A DNA stretch of 64,000 nt. Origin: Hoplostethus atlanticus. Its lineage: Eukaryota > Chordata > Actinopteri > Trachichthyiformes > Trachichthyidae. Made by a program: the position numbers and the translations under genes. The notes below the pieces were generated by a model that worked only from the letters and a program-made list of their open reading frames with translations, was not told the origin of the DNA and searched no databases. The stretch lies in NCBI GenBank assembly GCA_034670405.1, contig JAXDDX010000019.1, positions 3,384,501 to 3,448,500 on the forward strand, written 5' to 3'. Below are positions 61,011 to 64,000 of this stretch, in pieces (the stretch's first letter is position 1; each line of letters starts with the position of its first letter).

Positions 61011-61215
61011 GACTGCAAAAATAGACTTCTTTAGTCATTTAATCTGCTTTTGAAATCAACTTGTTCCAAGAATGTTCACTTTTATACTAGTGGAAATATC
61101 ATTTCTAAAAAGTTCCTCAAGTGAAAATTCTCTGGAAACAAGGGGAAATATCTCAGTCTTGTTTTAAGACTGAATGTGAGACTAAAAGATGTTAAGATAG
61201 ACATTTTCTGTAGTG
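61011..61215. mobile_element. MITE-like element, same family as 33,146
   Basis: 205-bp element starting GACTGCAAAAATAGACTTC and ending AAGATAGACATTTTCTGTAGTG. The termini are degenerate versions of CACTGCAAAAA. The interior contains CAGTCTTGTTTTAAGACTGA, the TCTTGTTTTAAGA type of motif expected of this family. No target duplication was identified. Confidence 0.5.
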
Positions 61216-62508
61216 CAGAAAATGGAGAGAGGAGAGTTTTCTGTGTGTGTGTAGTCAGTCTAGGCTGGTCTGGTCTGGATGGCCCATTGTCCTGTGAGTG
61301 CCAACCATCTGCCCTCTGCCTCTTGCCCCAGTCAGAAAATGGTTTCGCCCAATCAGGAATGCAGGGCTGAAAATCCCCACAGTAGCTTCTACCACGTCGC
61401 AGAGTAGCTTTTTGCCTGATTTTGAAAATGACAGTTTTTAAATTCCTCGGGTTTCATCAGTCTAGACGTCGGAAATGTGGGCTCGTGACACACTGGGAAA
61501 ATGTGAGTGAACGAATGATACCCCTCTCAGTGGCCCACAGTAGGCTGGGGTTGTACTGGGCAGGTGTGATGCTATCGCTTTCTAGGGGCTCGGGGTGGAG
61601 AGGTGTGGGGGGGTGTGCATGAAACTACACACTAAAACTACACTGACTTTAAAACCTCCACCTGTTAACACTAAGTGCTGTGGTAGCACAGAGTTGTTGA
61701 AACTTGACTTAGCCACTATAGTTAAAATGGCCGAGCTACTTCCTGGTATGTGAACGCACCACGGACCAACCTAGAACTGACTTCTACCGTGGACGAGCCA
61801 CGCTGGATCTCCCACATGCAGGGAGACCAAAATTCCCATAGTCACTCGACATTGCATTACAAGCGTTAGACACAAATGAACAAACGCACCCAGAGCCCGA
61901 CTCTCTGTTTACCTCTCTCACTCCGTCTCTTTACCCTCGCATGAAACCCGAGACATTTCCCCAGGTATTTATTAGACACTGCGTACTTTTGTGAGATTGG
62001 CAGAAGAGATACTGGCCGCTGTTTAACCAACTGCTGTAACTCGACTACGGGACAGGGGACTGCGGACAAAGGGAAATCTGCGTCAGAAGCCGGAAAAAAA
62101 CAAAACAAACACCTGGAAGTGTTACACGCTGTGCCGTCCTCTCTGTCAATCTCAGTTAGCCTCGTTGTAATTCAAACCTGCCCCTGAATGTCTCGCTCAC
62201 ATTCACCGAGAACATCTGAGAACGTGGATACACATGGGAGGAAAAAGAAAGAGGAAAAACATCCGACGAGAGACTATTGAGAGAATCAGGACAACAGGAG
62301 TAAAAAAAAACACTGCTCTGGTCCTATGAGAGGCCGGTCCTCCTGGCTGGATGCTAGCAAGTCTACATTTCATCAAAGGTTCAATCGTCAGTGAAAAAGC
62401 TTCCAGGTTTCGGATGACAGAAACGTTTTGGCCTCGACACCAGGGCTTTCATCTCGAAGAAGAATGTGTGCTTAGTCAACTTGCCTGGTGAAATAAAAGT
62501 TAAGGGGC

Positions 62509-62531
62509 GGGGGGGGGGGGGGGGGGGGGGG
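62509..62531 (+). repeat. G homopolymer
   Basis: 23 consecutive G. Confidence 0.9.
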
Positions 62532-63112
62532 TCTCCGCTGAAGTGCTGCTGACGAAGAGATTCTGTACATTTGTTCAAAGGCTGTGCATTAGCATTCAGA
62601 CAAACACAAATAAACCTCACCCATCTTTCGGAGGGCAGCAGGCTTTCCGTATCACCGGTCAGATAAAACACAACGTGGCCTGAAAGAATGCGATGTACCT
62701 TTTCGAAAGCGTGTAATCGCTTAAAGATGGCGAGCTTTCCTTTCCCTCGCCTGCATGTATTCACAGAAACCATACCTACAAATAAATGTGTGTGTGCATG
62801 CACGCGCACCTACACACACACACACACACATGTACTCAAGGTCATGCCTACGAAACACACCCTCAAATTACTATTTGGCTTAGCACGCAGGAAGTAGGTA
62901 AGCCCACTCGATCTGACCGTTGCCACGGCAATGGCCTAGCGGGTTCTAGTACTGGTGCTGGTCCATTGGCCCATGGGATCAAGGGGCGGGGTTACCCAGG
63001 GAGTTAGAAGGTCCGCCTAGCCAACTGGATTTGTCAGCCGTTCTCCGGTTGGCATGAATTCAAAGAATGTGGGCAAAGCACCGGTCATTGACTCAGAGGT
63101 GTCTGAGAAAAA

Positions 63113-63240
63113 CTGAAGGGAAAAAAAGAAAGCAGGGGGGAAAAAGAGGAGAGAAGGGAAGAGAAAGAAGAGAAGAGAAAAAGTAGAAGAGAAAGGGGAA
63201 GAAGAGAAGAGGAAGTAAAGGAGGAGAGCAGAGGGTGGAA
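63113..63240 (+). repeat. polypurine tract
   Basis: About 128 bp almost entirely A and G (GAAGAGAAGAGAAAAAGTAG and similar), with only a few pyrimidine breaks. Similar shorter tracts occur at 811-920, 7,155-7,262, 36,480-36,540 and 37,925-38,045. Confidence 0.8.
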
Positions 63241-63346
63241 AGCACCTGAAAGTGTGAGTCAGGGGAGGAGGAGGAGGAGGGCTGGCTGCAGCTGCAATAA
63301 CACAGTCTGGCAGTCCGAGGGGGAGCTGCTAGACTTACAGCGCTGT

Positions 63347-63348
<2 letters not shown>

Positions 63349-63400
<52 letters not shown>
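63349..63400 (+). repeat. (CA)n microsatellite
   Basis: 52 bp of uninterrupted CA, close to a purine tract at 63,113-63,240. Confidence 0.95.
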
Positions 63401-63402
<2 letters not shown>

Positions 63403-63556
63403 ATGTGCATGCTCTTCCATATAGTCTAAAAACATTTTCTCATCCACCAAGACTTTTCTTGGGTCAGACTTCAGCCCGTGCATGTGTGCTTGCACTCACC
63501 AGCTGCGTCTTACCCTAACCTGCTAGCAGTGTCCGTCAACACACACACACACACAC

Positions 63557-63650
63557 ATCAGAATCACTTTATTTGCTCCGTAAAGGGATTTGTCACGGTA
63601 GTGTTCAGAAACAGTGCAACACAAGTGATAGACTACACATGTCCGTATAG
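63557..63650 (-). mobile_element. non-LTR retrotransposon tail fragment, antisense
   Basis: ATCAGAATCACTTTATTTGC followed by AAGGGATTTGTCACGG is the reverse complement of a widespread fish retroelement 3' end. It lies between two CA arrays, which may have grown from its tail region. Confidence 0.5.
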
Positions 63651-63684
63651 GTGTATGGATTCAAAATTCAATATCTACAGTATG

Positions 63685-63685
<1 letters not shown>

Positions 63686-63721
<36 letters not shown>
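63686..63721 (+). repeat. (CA)n microsatellite
   Basis: 36 bp of CA. A shorter (CA)9 lies at 63,539-63,557. Confidence 0.95.
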
Positions 63722-63723
<2 letters not shown>

Positions 63724-64000
63724 TCAGGCCCAGGTCACCTAGTGCAGCCAGCCACAAGCATGGCCAGAGCTGGGGATCCACACCCCCCCACATCTGGCAG
63801 GCTGGGATCTGGTCTTGGCCTCGGGTTCACAGCCTGCGGTGGTCTGGGTTTCCCAAAAGCATCTCGCCTCGCTTCTCTCCTCCTCCTCTCCTCCTCCTCT
63901 CCTCGACTTAGCACAAAGCAAAGATGAGCTCAGCGCCAGCGATGCCTTTCGGGAAAAAACAAAATCCGAGCGCCCCGGTCTCCCTCGCTGCCGGCCGCCG

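Overview
This window looks like teleost fish nuclear DNA, almost all of it non-coding. Three things point to a teleost: very dense (CA)n/(TG)n and (CT)n/(GA)n arrays, an L2-type LINE tail of the form found in fish (17,530-17,570), and several tRNA-derived SINE remnants with fish-type bodies and tails. No bacterial-style genes, rRNA or intact tRNA genes, CRISPR arrays or phage are visible. Most open frames run through dinucleotide repeats (HTHT, CVCV or SLSL peptides) and are not genes.

Layout. 1-8.9 kb: mostly unique sequence with one copy of a dispersed repeat (about 3.83-4.29 kb) and a diverged direct repeat pair (5.03 and 6.12 kb). 8.9-12.9 kb: a microsatellite belt, including a facing CA/GT pair and a TG-rich higher-order minisatellite. 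13-17.6 kb: unique AT-rich DNA with a strong 37-bp-stem hairpin (13,851-13,964), a SINE (15.4 kb) and an internally deleted L2-type LINE (17.0-17.6 kb). 18-31 kb: microsatellites, short LINE/MITE-like pieces and GA/CT tracts. 31.0-31.4 kb: a CpG-dense island with a tandem GACGTC motif. 32-35.7 kb: MITE-like repeats and an antisense 5'-truncated LINE with a recognisable reverse transcriptase remnant (34.8-35.65 kb). 36-53 kb: unique DNA, a SINE with an L2-like tail (37.7 kb), a cytosine-rich minisatellite (37.0-37.2 kb), the second copy of the 3.8 kb repeat (44.5-44.8 kb), another SINE (47.4 kb) and an AGTC tetranucleotide array (49.2 kb). 54-59.6 kb: the part with least simple repeat and most structure. 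It holds overlapping minus-strand ORFs with 21-bp repeats (54.0-54.5 kb), a 20-bp-period array of RFX X-box motifs (55.06-55.11 kb), a palindromic MITE-like element (56.05-56.27 kb), and a candidate multi-exon minus-strand gene (57.5-58.9 kb). 60-64 kb: another MITE copy, polypurine tracts and CA arrays.

The best candidate for something undescribed is the minus-strand locus at 57,507-58,933. It has several exons with consensus-like splice sites, two poly(A) signals just past the stop, an arginine-rich C-terminus and internally duplicated exon modules built on an LRMLPELFQRQCSLYC motif. I do not recognise the protein. One of its exons is a fusion of two duplicated pieces whose ancestral frames disagree, so the full transcript cannot be resolved from sequence alone. 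All other features are repeats, regulatory-motif candidates or unannotated unique DNA.
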